From Pseudomonadota bacterium (GTDB lineage: Bacteria; Pseudomonadota; Gammaproteobacteria; Xanthomonadales; Rhodanobacteraceae), in assembly GCA_023388255.1 (NCBI GenBank), contig JAEWGO010000011.1, forward strand, positions 62,001 to 126,000: a stretch of DNA of 64,000 nucleotides, read 5' to 3'. How positions within the stretch are numbered: the stretch's first letter is position 1; each line of letters begins with the position of its first letter. Shown here piece by piece: positions 42,133 to 50,393 of the stretch. A model generated the notes under the pieces. The model ran no database searches. It worked only from the letters and a program-made list of their open reading frames with translations, and was not told the DNA's origin. The translations under genes were made by a program, and so were the position numbers.

Positions 42133-42702
42133 TCAAGTTCTGCGTGCGTGCCAACACCAATGCCACGGCTCGTAGGCGATCGCATGCGGATTGCCGCGTG
42201 GATACGACAGCGTGAATCCGAACGCGCGCGCATGTGCGCCGAGCCACGCGAATGCGGGAGAGCGTTCGAACTCTTCTTCCAATGCGGCGAATCCCGGTGT
42301 GGTCAGGTCGAGCGCGCGGCCGGAATGATGTTCGCTGTAACCGGGCGCTGCGCTCACACGCAGGATCTCGGCGATGGTCTGGCCGCGTTCGAGTTTGCGT
42401 TTCAGGATACCGAGCTGGTAGTCGGCGGAACGGAACGCGGAGACAAGCTCCAATTCCACTCCGTTCGCCGCGGCCGCATCGCGCATGCGTGCGAACGCGC
42501 GCGCGGCGCGTGGCGCCAGCCATTGTGCGCGGGCATGGATGTCATTGCCGATGAAGACGAGTTGGGCAGGTTCGCGCACCAGCGCCAAGCCGCGTGCCCG
42601 ACCATGGTCGGCGGGTACGCCGAGCGCCGCCGCTTCGAGCAGGATCGCGCGGCGCTGCAGGGTGTCGCAGCGGGCGGGCGCCGATGGCAATACCACGGTC
42701 AT
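42133..42702 (-). CDS. D-alanyl-D-alanine carboxypeptidase, VanY/M15 family
   Basis: 189 residues. The M15B zinc-site motifs are present: SAFRSADYQLGILKRKL, SEHHSGRALDLTTP (His and Asp ligands) and EPWHWCWHA (the catalytic Glu and third His). Enzymes of this type trim the terminal D-Ala from peptidoglycan stems. No signal peptide is obvious at the start (MTVVLPSAPARCDTLQRRA), so export is not certain. It follows the DUF3887 gene by 34 bases on the same strand. Confidence 0.88.
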   Translation of the reverse strand: MTVVLPSAPARCDTLQRRAILLEAAALGVPADHGRARGLALVREPAQLVFIGNDIHARAQWLAPRAARAFARMRDAAAANGVELELVSAFRSADYQLGILKRKLERGQTIAEILRVSAAPGYSEHHSGRALDLTTPGFAALEEEFERSPAFAWLGAHARAFGFTLSYPRGNPHAIAYEPWHWCWHARRT

Positions 42703-42736
42703 CTGCGGCGCACGCCTTGTCGCCCAGCGCGAGGAT

Positions 42737-43381
42737 TCACGGCTGCGGCGTTTCCAGTGGCTTGACGTAGAAACCGGCGACCAAACCGTCGCTCCCGCAG
42801 GCGATCTGCGCGTACAGATTCGCTTTCTCGAACACCAGCGGAACGGTCACGGCGATATATCCTTCGCCCTTGATCGGATGGGATTGGCCGCGCGCCTGCA
42901 AGGCACCGAACTGCGCCAACGATTCCCATGCCTGCTTGAACTTCGGAGCGGGCAGGGCGCTGCGCATCTTCGCATCGAAGTCGCGCGTGGCGGTGCCGTA
43001 GTCGCCTTTCTGCGCGGCATCGAGCAGGCTCTTCGCGCGCGCTTCGCAGGCGGAGGCGGCGCGGCGTTCTTCCATCGCCTCGGCGGACGGTACGGCCAGC
43101 GGTGGCGCGTGTCTGACGCCTTCTTCGTCTGCCGGCGCGCGTTCGGATGGTGGTGCCGTCGTGTCCGATGCCTGCGCTTCGCTTGCGGTCTGTGGGGAAG
43201 TCGCGGCTTCGGTCGCAGCGTCCGATGTAGGCGCAGGATCGGAAGGCTTGCCATCCTTCGCACGCGCGAGCGCATCCACGTCGATGCTGTCGCTCGCGGG
43301 CGGAGCGCTCTCGCTTGGCGGCGCGGCACTGGCGACGGTGGTACCGAGCAGCAGGATCAGGGCGAACAGGCGAATCGGCAT
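42737..43381 (-). CDS. DUF3887 exported protein with low-complexity linker
   Basis: 214 residues. A signal peptide (cut near ASA) leads to about 70 residues rich in Ala, Pro, Ser, Asp and Thr, then a DUF3887 domain: CEARAKSLLDAAQKGDYGTA, given here as SLLDAAQKGDYGTA, then FKQAWESLAQFGALQ, and FEKANLYAQIACGSDG. Domain homologues are thought to help other secreted proteins bind, but no function is known. It precedes the M15 carboxypeptidase and may be made with it. Confidence 0.75.
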   Translation of the reverse strand: MPIRLFALILLLGTTVASAAPPSESAPPASDSIDVDALARAKDGKPSDPAPTSDAATEAATSPQTASEAQASDTTAPPSERAPADEEGVRHAPPLAVPSAEAMEERRAASACEARAKSLLDAAQKGDYGTATRDFDAKMRSALPAPKFKQAWESLAQFGALQARGQSHPIKGEGYIAVTVPLVFEKANLYAQIACGSDGLVAGFYVKPLETPQP

Positions 43382-43476
43382 GGCGGCGTCTCTGGCAACG
43401 GTGCCGTGCAAGCTAGCATGCAAATCTGTATTTGCGCTGAGCCGGCGCGCGACTTGTCGGCGCCGTCGATGCGCGG

Positions 43477-44250
43477 TCAGCTCCCCGCCAGCGGTGCGCC
43501 CACGTGCAGCACCAGGTCGGCGCAAAAATGCGCAAGCATCGCGTGCTCGAGCCCGCGCTTCCAGTACACCCAGCCGAAGACGAGGCCGGCCAGCGCGTTG
43601 TAGGCGATCACGCGCGCGACGACCCCGACAGTGAGCGGTACGAGTTGCGCCGCCATCGGCAGATGGCCGGCACCAAACACGAGCGCGGCAAACGCGATCG
43701 CGGCGAGCATGACCCACGGTTTCGCTTCGCCGCGGCAGGCGCGGCTCAATAGCCACGCCGCCAGGCCCATCACGAAGACGCGCAAGCCTGTTTCCTCGAC
43801 GATTGCACCGTAGGGCGAGGCCAGCAGGCCCTTCGCTGCGAAGGCGAATGAGGCATGCGACTTCGTCGTGGTATCTGCAATCGGGGCGCCGAACAAGGCG
43901 ATGGCGCCGAGCACGACAAGTGCCGCAACGATTCCGAGCAAGGTGGCGCGCAGCCATCCGGACGACGCCGGTCGCGCGCGGCCGTACAGTTGCGCGCCGA
44001 GCCATGGCGCACCGAGTCCAAGTGGCGCGCCGAGTTTGAGTCCCGCCCAGGCGAGCAGGCCGTAGAGGACGCCGTTCTGCAGCGATTGCAGCGCGACAAT
44101 CGCCCATGGCGGCAGATGCATGGATGCGCTGGCGACGGCCAGTGCTCCAGGCTTGAGCGCGAGCACATACGGAAACAGCAGCGCCGTGGCGATGATGCTG
44201 GCGGCGCCGAGAACCAGCGCGATGCGCAGTTGCGGCAATGAGGATTTCAC
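43477..44250 (-). CDS. CPBP family intramembrane metalloprotease
   Basis: 257 residues and about seven membrane helices. The ABI/CAAX-protease motifs are IVEETGLRVFVMG (the EExxxR site), FGAGHLPMA (motif 2 His), and HFCADLVLH (motif 3). These proteases lie within the membrane; substrates include antibiotic peptides and membrane-bound regulators. The start overlaps the end of the ribbon-helix-helix gene by four bases (ATGA), so it is the final gene of the SPFH operon. Confidence 0.88.
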   Translation of the reverse strand: MKSSLPQLRIALVLGAASIIATALLFPYVLALKPGALAVASASMHLPPWAIVALQSLQNGVLYGLLAWAGLKLGAPLGLGAPWLGAQLYGRARPASSGWLRATLLGIVAALVVLGAIALFGAPIADTTTKSHASFAFAAKGLLASPYGAIVEETGLRVFVMGLAAWLLSRACRGEAKPWVMLAAIAFAALVFGAGHLPMAAQLVPLTVGVVARVIAYNALAGLVFGWVYWKRGLEHAMLAHFCADLVLHVGAPLAGS

Positions 44251-44438
44251 GTCGAATCGCCCTCGATCGGTTCCGTCTTTTCGGCGACTTTCAGCCGCCC
44301 GGACTTGCGCAGCGCCTCGCGCAACACGTATTCGATCTGCGCATTGACCGAGCGCAGTTCGTCGTCTGCCCAGCGCTGCACCGCGTCGAGCACCGGTGCG
44401 CTGATGCGCAGCGGATAGGCTTTCTTATCGACCGCCAT
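44247..44438 (-). CDS. Ribbon-helix-helix (Arc-like) DNA-binding protein
   Basis: 63 residues. KKAYPLRISAPVLDAVQRWADDELRSVNAQIEYVLREAL fits the Arc/MetJ fold; the key parts are the beta strand YPLRISAP, helix 1, and the N-cap SVNAQIEYVLREAL of helix 2. Arc-type repressors bind DNA through the strand. It lies between a 22-residue peptide gene and the CPBP protease, which it overlaps by four bases, and may regulate its own operon through the tandem repeat at 45434-45455. ATG 44438 was chosen for the family start. Confidence 0.82.
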   Translation of the reverse strand: MAVDKKAYPLRISAPVLDAVQRWADDELRSVNAQIEYVLREALRKSGRLKVAEKTEPIEGDST

Positions 44439-44454
44439 TCCGGTTCCGAAACGG

Positions 44455-44523
44455 TCAGCGGCGACGGGCGGCAAAGGCCACGCCGGCACAGACGACGAGG
44501 ATCACGATGAAGACGGCAATCAT
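44455..44523 (-). CDS. 22-residue hydrophobic peptide
   Basis: A short gene between the SPFH and ribbon-helix-helix genes on the same strand. It encodes 22 residues: a single hydrophobic helix (MIAVFIVILVVCAGVAFAA) ending in RRR, so it should insert with its C-terminus inside. GAGGAA lies 7-12 bases upstream of the ATG, and this site includes the SPFH stop codon (TGAGGAA), tying its translation to SPFH. The stop is 16 bases before the next start. Peptide-coding gaps like this are normally missed because of size. Confidence 0.6.
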   Translation of the reverse strand: MIAVFIVILVVCAGVAFAARRR

Positions 44524-44532
44524 GGTTCTTCC

Positions 44533-45405
44533 TCAGTTGTACAACGTACCGGTGTTGACGACCGGCTGCGTGCCGCGCTCGCCGCACAGCACGACTAGCA
44601 GGTTGCTGACCATCGCCGCGCGGCGTTCGTTGTCGAGCTCGACCACGCCGCGTTTGCCGAGTTCGGACAGCGCCATCTCGACCATGCTGACCGCGCCTTC
44701 GACGATGCGCTCGCGCGCGGCGACGATCGCGCCGGCCTGTTGGCGCTGCAGCATCGCCTGGGCGATTTCCTGCGCATAGGCGAGGTGGCTGATGCGCGCT
44801 TCGACGACCTTCACCCCGGCCTTGCCGAGGCGTGTCTGGATCTCGTTGCGCAGGTGCGCGTTGACTTCGTCGCCGTGGCTGCGCAGCGAGGGCTTGTCGG
44901 CATCGTGCGCGTCGTAGGGATAGCTTTGCGCCATCTGGCGCAGCGCGGACTCGGACTGGATCTGCACGAAGTTTTCGTAGTTGTCGACGCAGAACACGGC
45001 TTCCGCGGTATCGACCACTTGCCATACGACGACGGCGGCGACGTCGATCGGATTGCCGTCGCTGTCGTTGACCTTGAGCTTGCCGGATTCGAAGTTGCGC
45101 ACGCGCAAGCTGAGCGAGCGGCGGCTGTAGAACGGATTGGTCCAGCGCAGGCCTTCTTCGCGCACGCTACCGGCATAGCGTCCGAACAGCTGCATGACCT
45201 GGCCTTGATTCGGTTGCACCTGGAACAGGCCTTTGGCGAGGAACGCGATCAGGCCGATCACGACGACCAGGGCGGCGATGTTCTGCGGCGGAATCGCGTG
45301 CTGCTGGACGCCGCTGCCGAGCCATGCGAGTGCCGCGATCGCGGCAACGATGAAAACCAGTACGACCGGAATGCCGGCCAATGAATATGCCTTGCGCTCG
45401 TTCAT
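44533..45405 (-). CDS. SPFH/band 7 (prohibitin-like) membrane protein
   Basis: 290 residues. Two membrane helices at the start (about residues 10-32 and 44-60) precede the SPFH domain: GLFQVQPNQGQVMQLFGRYAG, shown as QPNQGQVMQLFGRYAG, then REEGLRWTNPFYSRRSLSLR, and an alanine-rich helical tail with AQAMLQRQQAGAIVAARE. SPFH proteins form cage-like microdomains that hold membrane proteases or complexes. The ATG at 45405 is preceded by AGGAGG. It heads an operon with the 22-residue peptide, the Arc-like protein and the CPBP protease. Confidence 0.9.
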   Translation of the reverse strand: MNERKAYSLAGIPVVLVFIVAAIAALAWLGSGVQQHAIPPQNIAALVVVIGLIAFLAKGLFQVQPNQGQVMQLFGRYAGSVREEGLRWTNPFYSRRSLSLRVRNFESGKLKVNDSDGNPIDVAAVVVWQVVDTAEAVFCVDNYENFVQIQSESALRQMAQSYPYDAHDADKPSLRSHGDEVNAHLRNEIQTRLGKAGVKVVEARISHLAYAQEIAQAMLQRQQAGAIVAARERIVEGAVSMVEMALSELGKRGVVELDNERRAAMVSNLLVVLCGERGTQPVVNTGTLYN

Positions 45406-45433
45406 GGATCATCTCCTCCTGCAGTTGAAATTA

Positions 45434-45468
45434 AGATATCAAATAGATATCAAATATTCAAGTTGAAT
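45434..45468. promoter_or_regulatory. Tandem repeat and palindrome upstream of the SPFH operon
   Basis: AGATATCAAAT occurs twice back to back (45434-45444 and 45445-45455), giving an 11-base period, one DNA turn. ATTCAAGTTGAAT at 45456-45468 is a perfect palindrome with one central base. The stretch is AT-rich in a GC-rich genome. The layout suits an operator for a ribbon-helix-helix repressor, and one is encoded in this operon. Confidence 0.5.
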
Positions 45469-45518
45469 GTAGGGACCGACAAGTGGGAGGTCTGTCTGTT
45501 GCGAACCCGATTGCAAAA

Positions 45519-45560
45519 ATACCCGGATGATATTGACGGTTAATATTTACCCGGGTAAAT
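45519..45560. promoter_or_regulatory. Palindromic operator before the DUF2239 gene
   Basis: ATTTACCCGGGTAAAT at 45545-45560 is a perfect 16-bp palindrome, 33 bases before the ATG of the DUF2239 gene. A half-site ATACCCGGAT lies at 45519-45528. A dimeric regulator bound here would overlap the promoter of this gene. Confidence 0.6.
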
Positions 45561-45592
45561 TAAACGCCGTATTCTTTCACCGCAGCAAGGTC

Positions 45593-46216
45593 ATGCACGA
45601 CCACACGCTTCCAGTCACCTGCACTGCGTTCGCCAGTTCGCGCCGGATCGCCTTCGGCAGCCTGTCGGAAGTCGCGATGGACGTGAAATCCGCACTCGAT
45701 GCCGGCGAATCCGAAACGGTGCTCGTCTTCGATGACCGCACTGGTGCGCCGATTGATCTCGATCTGCGCGGCAATGCGCAAGCCATTCGCCAGCGTTATC
45801 CACCCGTCGACAATGGGGCGAACGATGACGTTGTCGCGCCGACGCCGAAGCGTGGACCGGGCCGCCCGAAGCTAGGCGTCACCTCGCGCGAAGTGACCTT
45901 GCTGCCGCGCCATTGGGACTGGCTGGCCGCACAGCCGGGTGGCGCGTCGGTGGCGTTGCGCAAACTGGTCGAACAGGCGCGGCGCGAGCACGCCGGTCGC
46001 GACCGGCAACTCCAGGCGCGCGAATCGGTATACCGCTTCATGGCGGCGATCGCCGGCAATGCGGTCGGCTTCGAGGAAGCGACACGTTCCCTGTTCGCAT
46101 CCGATCGCGTGGCTTTTGAACGCTGCATCGAGACATGGCCGGTCGACGTACGCGACCACCTCATGCGGTTGGCCGCGCCGGCTTTCGATCCACCAGGTTC
46201 CGGCGACCCGCGCTGA
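45593..46216 (+). CDS. DUF2239 protein
   Basis: 207 residues. The DUF2239 pattern is clear: TCTAFASSRRIAFGSLSEVA, VLVFDDRTGAPIDLDLRG, and the central RGPGRPKLGVTSREVTLLPR (exactly the conserved basic run) then HWDWLAAQPGGASVALRKLV. The GRPKLGV piece resembles an AT-hook. The family has no known function. No signal or membrane segment. The ATG at 45593 sits behind the 16-bp palindrome at 45545. Divergent from the SPFH operon. Confidence 0.85.
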   Translation: MHDHTLPVTCTAFASSRRIAFGSLSEVAMDVKSALDAGESETVLVFDDRTGAPIDLDLRGNAQAIRQRYPPVDNGANDDVVAPTPKRGPGRPKLGVTSREVTLLPRHWDWLAAQPGGASVALRKLVEQARREHAGRDRQLQARESVYRFMAAIAGNAVGFEEATRSLFASDRVAFERCIETWPVDVRDHLMRLAAPAFDPPGSGDPR

Positions 46217-46252
46217 CCCACGTTCCAGCAACTTCCCGACCAAGGATTCCCC

Positions 46253-47605
46253 GTGCGTGACCTGACCGAGGGTTCGATCGCCCGTCATCTGATCGTGTTG
46301 GCGCTGCCGATCGCGATCGGCATGCTGTTCCAGATGCTGTACTTCCTGATCGACCTGTATTTCGTCGCGCAACTCGGCGAAGCGGCGATCGCCGGTGTCG
46401 GCGCCGCCGGCAACGTGCAGTTCCTCGTAATGGCACTGACCCAGGTGCTCGCGATCGGCACGATGGCGTTGATCGCGCATGCGAGCGGACGCAAGGATGC
46501 CGGCGACGCCAATCTCGTGTTCAACCAGGGGCTCGCGCTGGCGCTGGCGTGCGCCGCATTGGTGCTGGTCGGCGGTTACGCTGGCGCCGGCGCCTACATG
46601 CGCGCGATCGCTGCCGACGCCGCGACGGCCGAGGCCGGCATCGCCTACCTGCATGCATTCCTGCCCGGATTGGCATTGCAGTTCGCGCTGGCGACGCTTG
46701 GCTCCGCGTTACGCGGCACCGGCATCGCCAAGCCGACGATGCTGGTGCAGATCGTCACCGTTCTTCTGAACGCATTGCTGGCGCCGATCCTGATTGCCGG
46801 CTGGCTGACCGGCAGTGCCTTCGGTGTCGCCGGCGCCGGTTGGGCCAGTTCGATCTCGATTGCAGTCGGCGTCGCACTGATGATCGTCTACTTCGCGCGG
46901 TTGGAAAAATTCGTCGGCTTCGAACGCCGGCGGATGTGGCCGCAATGGTCGACCTGGGCGCGCATCCTGCGCATCGGCGTGCCGCCGGGCGGCGAGTTCG
47001 CGCTGATGTTCGTCTACATGGCGGTGGTCTATTGGGTCATCCGCGGCTTCGGTGCCGAGGCGCAGGCCGGGTACGGCATCGGCATGCGCGTGATGCAGGC
47101 AATCTTCCTGCCGGCGATGGCGATCGCGTTCGCCACTGCACCGCTGGCTGGTCAGAATGTCGGCGCGAACAGGCCGGAACGCGTGCGCGCGAGCTTCCAC
47201 GTCGCCGCGCTGATCGGCAGCGCGTTGATGCTGGTGCTGACCTTGATGTGCCAGTGGCGCCCGCAATGGTTCGTGCAGCCGTTCACCGCGGATGCGCAGG
47301 TGGTCGCGGTGGCCGCGCAGTTCCTGCAGATCATCGCGTGGAACTTCGTCGCATCCGGCCTGATCTTCACCTGCTCGGGCCTGTTCCAGGCGCTCGGCAA
47401 CACGCGTCCGGCGCTGTACAGCAGCGCCAGCCGCTTGCTGACCTTCGTGCTGCCCGCGATCTGGATGGCATCGTGGCCGCGATTCGAGCTGCGTGACCTG
47501 TGGCTGCTCTCGGTCGCCACCGTGACGTTGCAGGCCTTGCTCAGCTTGGTTCTGCTGCGCCGGGAAATGCGTGAACGCTTGCCGCGGCTGGCGACCGCGA
47601 CGTGA
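46253..47605 (+). CDS. MATE family multidrug efflux transporter
   Basis: 450 residues and twelve membrane helices in two repeats. LTEGSIARHLIVLALPIAIGMLFQ at the start (here SIARHLIVLALPIAIGMLFQ) and the loops GVGAAGNVQFLVMA and VGANRPERVRASF are typical of MATE (NorM-like) pumps that export cationic drugs in exchange for sodium or protons. It begins with GTG 46253 after AAGGA at 46242-46246. The C-terminal half contains the second MatE repeat. No partner gene adjoins. Confidence 0.9.
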   Translation: MRDLTEGSIARHLIVLALPIAIGMLFQMLYFLIDLYFVAQLGEAAIAGVGAAGNVQFLVMALTQVLAIGTMALIAHASGRKDAGDANLVFNQGLALALACAALVLVGGYAGAGAYMRAIAADAATAEAGIAYLHAFLPGLALQFALATLGSALRGTGIAKPTMLVQIVTVLLNALLAPILIAGWLTGSAFGVAGAGWASSISIAVGVALMIVYFARLEKFVGFERRRMWPQWSTWARILRIGVPPGGEFALMFVYMAVVYWVIRGFGAEAQAGYGIGMRVMQAIFLPAMAIAFATAPLAGQNVGANRPERVRASFHVAALIGSALMLVLTLMCQWRPQWFVQPFTADAQVVAVAAQFLQIIAWNFVASGLIFTCSGLFQALGNTRPALYSSASRLLTFVLPAIWMASWPRFELRDLWLLSVATVTLQALLSLVLLRREMRERLPRLATAT

Positions 47606-47617
47606 TCCGCGCGCGAT

Positions 47618-49063
47618 TCAACGTTTCGATTCGCCGATCGACTCGGCCTCGCGCAGATCGATGCGCCCGAGCATGTCGAGACCGGAATAGAAGCGCCACG
47701 GATCACCGTCGCCGATCGACAGCGCGATGTGCCCGGCGTCGAAGCCGGGCAGGGCGGCGTCGAAGCTCTGCCAACGGTCGTCGACCCAGGCCTGCGCCCA
47801 TGCGTGCGGCACGAACACCTGGTCCTTGCCGGCGAATCCGGGCGCATAGGCAAGGCCATCGACGACGCGCGTGGCAATACCGAGCGAGCGCCCGAGCGCG
47901 GCGACCAGCACCGCGTGTTCAGTGCAGTCGCCCTCCGGCTTGCGCGCGACTTCGAGCGCCGAGGCGTAGCCGACATCGAGATTCTTGGTGCGGATGAAAC
48001 CGCGCACGAACGCCTCGATGCGCTGCATGCGCTCGCGCGGCGAGCTGGCGTCGCCGGCGGCGCGTTGCGCGAGGCGTACGATTTCCGGCGCCTTGCTCTG
48101 CAGCCAATCGTTCGGCTTGAAGTCGGCGGGTTTGGGCTTCGCTTCGGCGCGCGCCTTCGCGTTGCGCTCGACCGTGACGAGCCATTCGTCGCCGCGCCGC
48201 TCGACGCGTTGTTCGTCGGTCTGCGGCAGCGACAAGGTTTCGCCTGCGCCGCGCGGTGTCAGGGTGTAGCGCATCGCGCCGGCGAGTTCGCCCGAGAGCA
48301 AGGGGCGCGGCGAATGCATCAGGGTGCGCTCGAACACGTCGCTGCCCTGGTTCGGTGCGGTCGCGCAGTCGCGGTCGCAGGCAAGCAGGGTGAGTTCCAC
48401 GCCCATCAGCGGCATCGCGAGACGGTGGATCGTCTGGTCCTTGTCGACCCAGGCGCGGGTTTTCATCGGCGCGCCGGGGAAGGCGATGGTCTGCTCGACC
48501 GGACTCAGCATCATGCGCCCGCCTGGCAGGTCGACCTCTTCCGCAGCACGCACGACGTTATCGACCGCGGTTGCATCGAGGCTCGATGGCTGGAACGACA
48601 AGGTGCGGTAGCGCGTGCCCGCCGCAAGGCCCGCGCGCATGCCGGCGAGGCGCTGGCCTTCCGGCAGCAGCGCGCCTGCGGGCCACGCCATGCGACGACG
48701 CTGGCTCACGCCGGCGTTCTGCGTGGCGATGTCGAGCATGCCGTTGTGCAGCGTGCCATCGACCCGCGACTCGCTGCCGGACAGGCGCGACACGCTGCTG
48801 AACGCGAGCGGCTTGCCGGAAATCGTTTCGGTCGAGCTTTCCGTGCTGCCGAGCGCGACGTGCGAACCGGCGCGCTCGATCACCACGTCGAGCGTTTGCG
48901 TCGTCACGACCTGCTTGCCGCGGACCTCGCGCTTGGACTCGAACGAGCCGATCTTGCGGCCGTCGAGCAACACCGTGAACCACTGGTCCGTCGGCGGCGC
49001 TGCGTGCACGAGGGAAGCGGGCAGGAGCAGGGCGAGTAGCCCGGCGAAGCAAAAGCGGCGCAT
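47618..49063 (-). CDS. Exported transglutaminase-like domain protein
   Basis: 481 residues. A signal peptide (MRRFCFAGLLALLLPASLVH) leads into a 300-residue beta-rich domain of unknown role, followed by a C-terminal transglutaminase-like core. The catalytic Cys is in GDCTEHAVLVAALGRSLG (near residue 378), the His in VPHAWAQAWVDDRW (near 420), and the Asp in SFDAALPG. The core may be a protease or cross-linker. It converges on the MATE gene with 12 bases between stops. ATG 49063 was chosen as the signal-peptide start. Confidence 0.85.
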   Translation of the reverse strand: MRRFCFAGLLALLLPASLVHAAPPTDQWFTVLLDGRKIGSFESKREVRGKQVVTTQTLDVVIERAGSHVALGSTESSTETISGKPLAFSSVSRLSGSESRVDGTLHNGMLDIATQNAGVSQRRRMAWPAGALLPEGQRLAGMRAGLAAGTRYRTLSFQPSSLDATAVDNVVRAAEEVDLPGGRMMLSPVEQTIAFPGAPMKTRAWVDKDQTIHRLAMPLMGVELTLLACDRDCATAPNQGSDVFERTLMHSPRPLLSGELAGAMRYTLTPRGAGETLSLPQTDEQRVERRGDEWLVTVERNAKARAEAKPKPADFKPNDWLQSKAPEIVRLAQRAAGDASSPRERMQRIEAFVRGFIRTKNLDVGYASALEVARKPEGDCTEHAVLVAALGRSLGIATRVVDGLAYAPGFAGKDQVFVPHAWAQAWVDDRWQSFDAALPGFDAGHIALSIGDGDPWRFYSGLDMLGRIDLREAESIGESKR

Positions 49064-49145
49064 GCGCAGATCCGGTTCTGGGGGCGCCATTGTGCCAATC
49101 TCGCGCGGATTGCGCCGGTACCACGCGATCGAGCGGCGCCTTCAT

Positions 49146-49151
49146 TACAAT
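49146..49151 (+). promoter_or_regulatory. purT: -10 element for purT
   Basis: TACAAT followed by CGCCGC, as before the gene at 8192, but here the ATG is 29 bases further on, so the message has a short leader. No strong -35 is visible. Confidence 0.45.
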
Positions 49152-49180
49152 CGCCGCCCCGATCCGAGAGCTTGACGCGC

Positions 49181-50362
49181 ATGAAACCCTTCGGTACGCC
49201 ACATACCGACACCGCGATCCGCGTTCTGCTGCTGGGCTCCGGCGAGCTCGGCAAGGAAGTCGCGATCGAGCTGCAACGATTCGCGGTCGAGGTGATCGCG
49301 GTCGACCGCTACGCGAACGCGCCGGCGATGCAGGTCGCTCACCGATCGCATGTGATCAACATGCTCGATGGGGCAGAGCTGCGTCGCATCATCGCGCTGG
49401 AGACACCCGATTTCGTCGTGCCGGAGATCGAAGCTATCCACACGCCGACCCTGCTCGAACTCGAACAGGGCGGCCTTGCCGTGATTCCGAGCGCCCGCGC
49501 CGCGTGGTTGACGATGGATCGCGAAGGCATCCGCCGCCTCGCAGCCGAGGAATTGGAGCTTCCGACCTCGCCATATCGCTTCGTCGACACGCGCGAGGAG
49601 TACGCAGCGGCCGTTGCGCAAATCGGCCTGCCGTTCGTCATCAAGCCGGTCATGTCGAGTTCCGGCAAGGGCCAGAGCACGGTACGGGATGCGGCGGCGA
49701 TCGACGCGGCGTGGGACTATGCGCAGTCCGGTGGACGCGCCGGAAAAGGTCGCTGCATCGTCGAGGGCTTCGTCGACTTCGACTACGAGATCACCCAGCT
49801 CACCGTGCGCCACGTCGGCGGCACGAGCTTTTGCGCACCGATCGGACACCGGCAGGAGCACGGCGACTATCGCGAGTCGTGGCAACCGCAGGCGATGAGT
49901 GCGAGGGCGCTGGCCGAAGCGCAGCGCCAGGCCGAGGCGATCACCGGCGCGCTCGGCGGGCGTGGTGTGTTCGGCGTCGAATTCTTCGTCAAGGGCGATG
50001 CAGTGATCTTTTCCGAGGTCAGCCCACGGCCGCACGACACCGGTCTTGTCACGTTGATCTCGCAGGAGTTGTCGGAATTCGCCCTGCACGCGCGTGCGAT
50101 CCTCGGCTTGCCGATCCCGACGATCCGGCAGCTCGGGCCGTCCGCGTCGTGCGCGGTGCTCGCGAGTGGCAACAGCGATCGCCCTCGCTATATCGGCGTC
50201 GCCGCCGCACTGACCGAGCCCGACACGATGCTGCGCCTGTTCGGCAAGCCGGAAGTACGCGGTCAGCGGCGCATGGCCGTCACCCTGGCGCGTGATGTCG
50301 ACATCGAATCAGCGGTCGCGAAGGCGGTCCGCGCCGCGACGCACCTGATTGTGGAATCCTGA
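49181..50362 (+). CDS. purT: Formate-dependent phosphoribosylglycinamide formyltransferase
   Basis: 393 residues, matching E. coli PurT (392). It makes formyl-GAR from GAR, formate and ATP in purine synthesis. The ATP-grasp features are RVLLLGSGELGKEVAIELQR (in part LLLGSGELGKEVAIEL), FVIKPVMSSSGKGQS, VEGFVDFDYEITQLT and VIFSEVSPRPHDTG. The ATG at 49181 was preferred over an in-frame TTG at 49172. It does not need the folate-dependent PurN, so it offers the cell a formate route. Confidence 0.96.
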   Translation: MKPFGTPHTDTAIRVLLLGSGELGKEVAIELQRFAVEVIAVDRYANAPAMQVAHRSHVINMLDGAELRRIIALETPDFVVPEIEAIHTPTLLELEQGGLAVIPSARAAWLTMDREGIRRLAAEELELPTSPYRFVDTREEYAAAVAQIGLPFVIKPVMSSSGKGQSTVRDAAAIDAAWDYAQSGGRAGKGRCIVEGFVDFDYEITQLTVRHVGGTSFCAPIGHRQEHGDYRESWQPQAMSARALAEAQRQAEAITGALGGRGVFGVEFFVKGDAVIFSEVSPRPHDTGLVTLISQELSEFALHARAILGLPIPTIRQLGPSASCAVLASGNSDRPRYIGVAAALTEPDTMLRLFGKPEVRGQRRMAVTLARDVDIESAVAKAVRAATHLIVES

Positions 50363-50393
50363 GATCAGCCCCTTTCACCCCGCCGGAGACACA

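Noticed and set aside
49172..49180. TTG start for purT three codons upstream
   Set aside because: The ATG at 49181 gives the family start, and nothing favours the TTG.
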